Shown here piece after piece: positions 62,457 to 64,000 of a stretch of 64,000 nucleotides of DNA. The position numbers and the translations under genes were made by a program. Numbering within the stretch: position 1 is the stretch's first letter; each line of letters opens with the position of its first letter. This DNA comes from Flaccisagitta enflata (Eukaryota > Chaetognatha > Sagittoidea > Aphragmophora), in contig OZ231126.1 in the NCBI GenBank assembly GCA_965153355.1, forward strand, positions 84,320,001-84,384,000, given 5' to 3'. The notes beneath the pieces were generated by a model. That model had not been told where the DNA came from. It saw only the letters and a program-made list of their open reading frames with translations, and made no database searches.

Positions 62457-62822
62457 ACAAGGCCGGACACAAGGCTACCGAAGTCGCGTGCGGGTGGGCA
62501 GGGGCCATATTTGACGTCACCAGACCATTTGGGCAGGAGCAGTGAGGTCAAAGAAATAAAATCATAACAAGGCCGGATACACGGCCATCAGTTGCGGACG
62601 GGTGGGCAGGGGCAGTGGCGTTTTCCCACTTTTCGACTCGATGGTTACAGACGGACGGACGGACGGACGGACGGACGGACGGACGGACGGACGGACGGAC
62701 GGACAAAGCCTCTTATAGAGTTGCGTGTCCGCAACTAAAAAAAGGAAAATGTGACGAACCGACCGACCGACCGACCGACCAACCGACGGACAAAGCAGGT
62801 TGTAGAGTCGCGTGCACGCGAC
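62457..62822 (-). mobile_element. Family A element split by a subtype B copy
   Basis: Outer copy: 62457-62565 and 62734-62822 (AACAAGGCCGGACACAAGGC ... GTCGCGTGCACGCGACT). Inner subtype B: 62566-62737, AACAAGGCCGGATACACGGC, fifteen GGAC units (62650-62703), ending GTGTCCGCAACT before an A-run. Confidence 0.85.
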
Positions 62823-63068
62823 TGAAAATTACTCGCGATTCGCGAAGGTTCGAGAAAGCAAAAAAAAAAAGTTCAAGTCTGACTGTCAGACAGACAGGTA
62901 AACCGACCAACCTACCGACATCGCAACTGCAACAGTCGCGTGCACGCGATGGAAAACAAGCATGGGCCCACAGAGGAATACCGGGCCCCTAAAGAATTGA
63001 AAAATCCAGGCGCCCCACCTCATCTCTTAATTTTTCTCCCCTTTCCCCCTTTCTCTTTATTTCCATTA

Positions 63069-64000
<932 letters not shown>

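Larger units (their letters stand above)
53656..63068 (-). repeat. Right arm of giant imperfect palindrome
   Basis: Reverse complement of the left arm in the same order, from ACCTCACTGTCC at 53656 to TTTCCATTA at 63068. It is longer because of a TIR-family segment plus tandem duplication (about 56.1-60.75 kb) that the left arm lacks. Confidence 0.9.

Overview
The window is nuclear DNA from a eukaryote, most likely an invertebrate animal; the phylum is not resolved. Support comes from GT-AG introns, an axonemal tubulin-modifying gene very close to vertebrate TTLL9, an APE-type LINE, hAT- and Tc1-like elements, hairpin-plus-GGAC-microsatellite elements, and very heavy simple-repeat load. Only one host gene is recognised.

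Region 1 (1-17002) is the 3' half of TTLL9 on the + strand: six coding exons (2873-3004, 5228-5299, 5984-6108, 9586-9699, 16448-16572, 16935-17002) give the last 211 residues and the stop codon. Upstream exons lie left of the window. The introns are packed with mobile DNA: an antisense LINE endonuclease/reverse-transcriptase ORF that is open for 714 codons to the left edge, several short TIR elements (some with clear target duplications), long CT and GT tracts, an 80-bp minisatellite, and decayed copies of the end of exon 3.

Region 2 (17944-34353) is one nested insertion. An LTR element with two apparently identical 406-bp LTRs and a 5-bp target duplication (TATGT) carries an 884-codon reading region split by one in-frame TAA, but no recognisable pol. 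Inside it sit telomere-like repeats, a TIR element with a decayed Cys-rich protein gene, and a pair of 598-bp LTR-like repeats. Its 3' LTR is split by two head-to-tail elements (5.7 kb and 0.35 kb) sharing both ends and flanked three times by CTATT; the larger holds a 22-bp minisatellite of about 2.6 kb.

Region 3 (34354-46466) has foldback elements with tandem-repeat interiors, two hAT-like elements with 8-bp target duplications, and low-information AT-rich DNA.

Region 4 (46467-63068) is a giant imperfect palindrome: arms 46467-52016 and 53656-63068 around a 1.6-kb loop. Because the arms carry different later insertions, each arm acts as the empty-site control for the other. The last 0.9 kb repeats a composite element also found at 7273-8380. 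I found no RNA gene, CRISPR array or bacterial feature.
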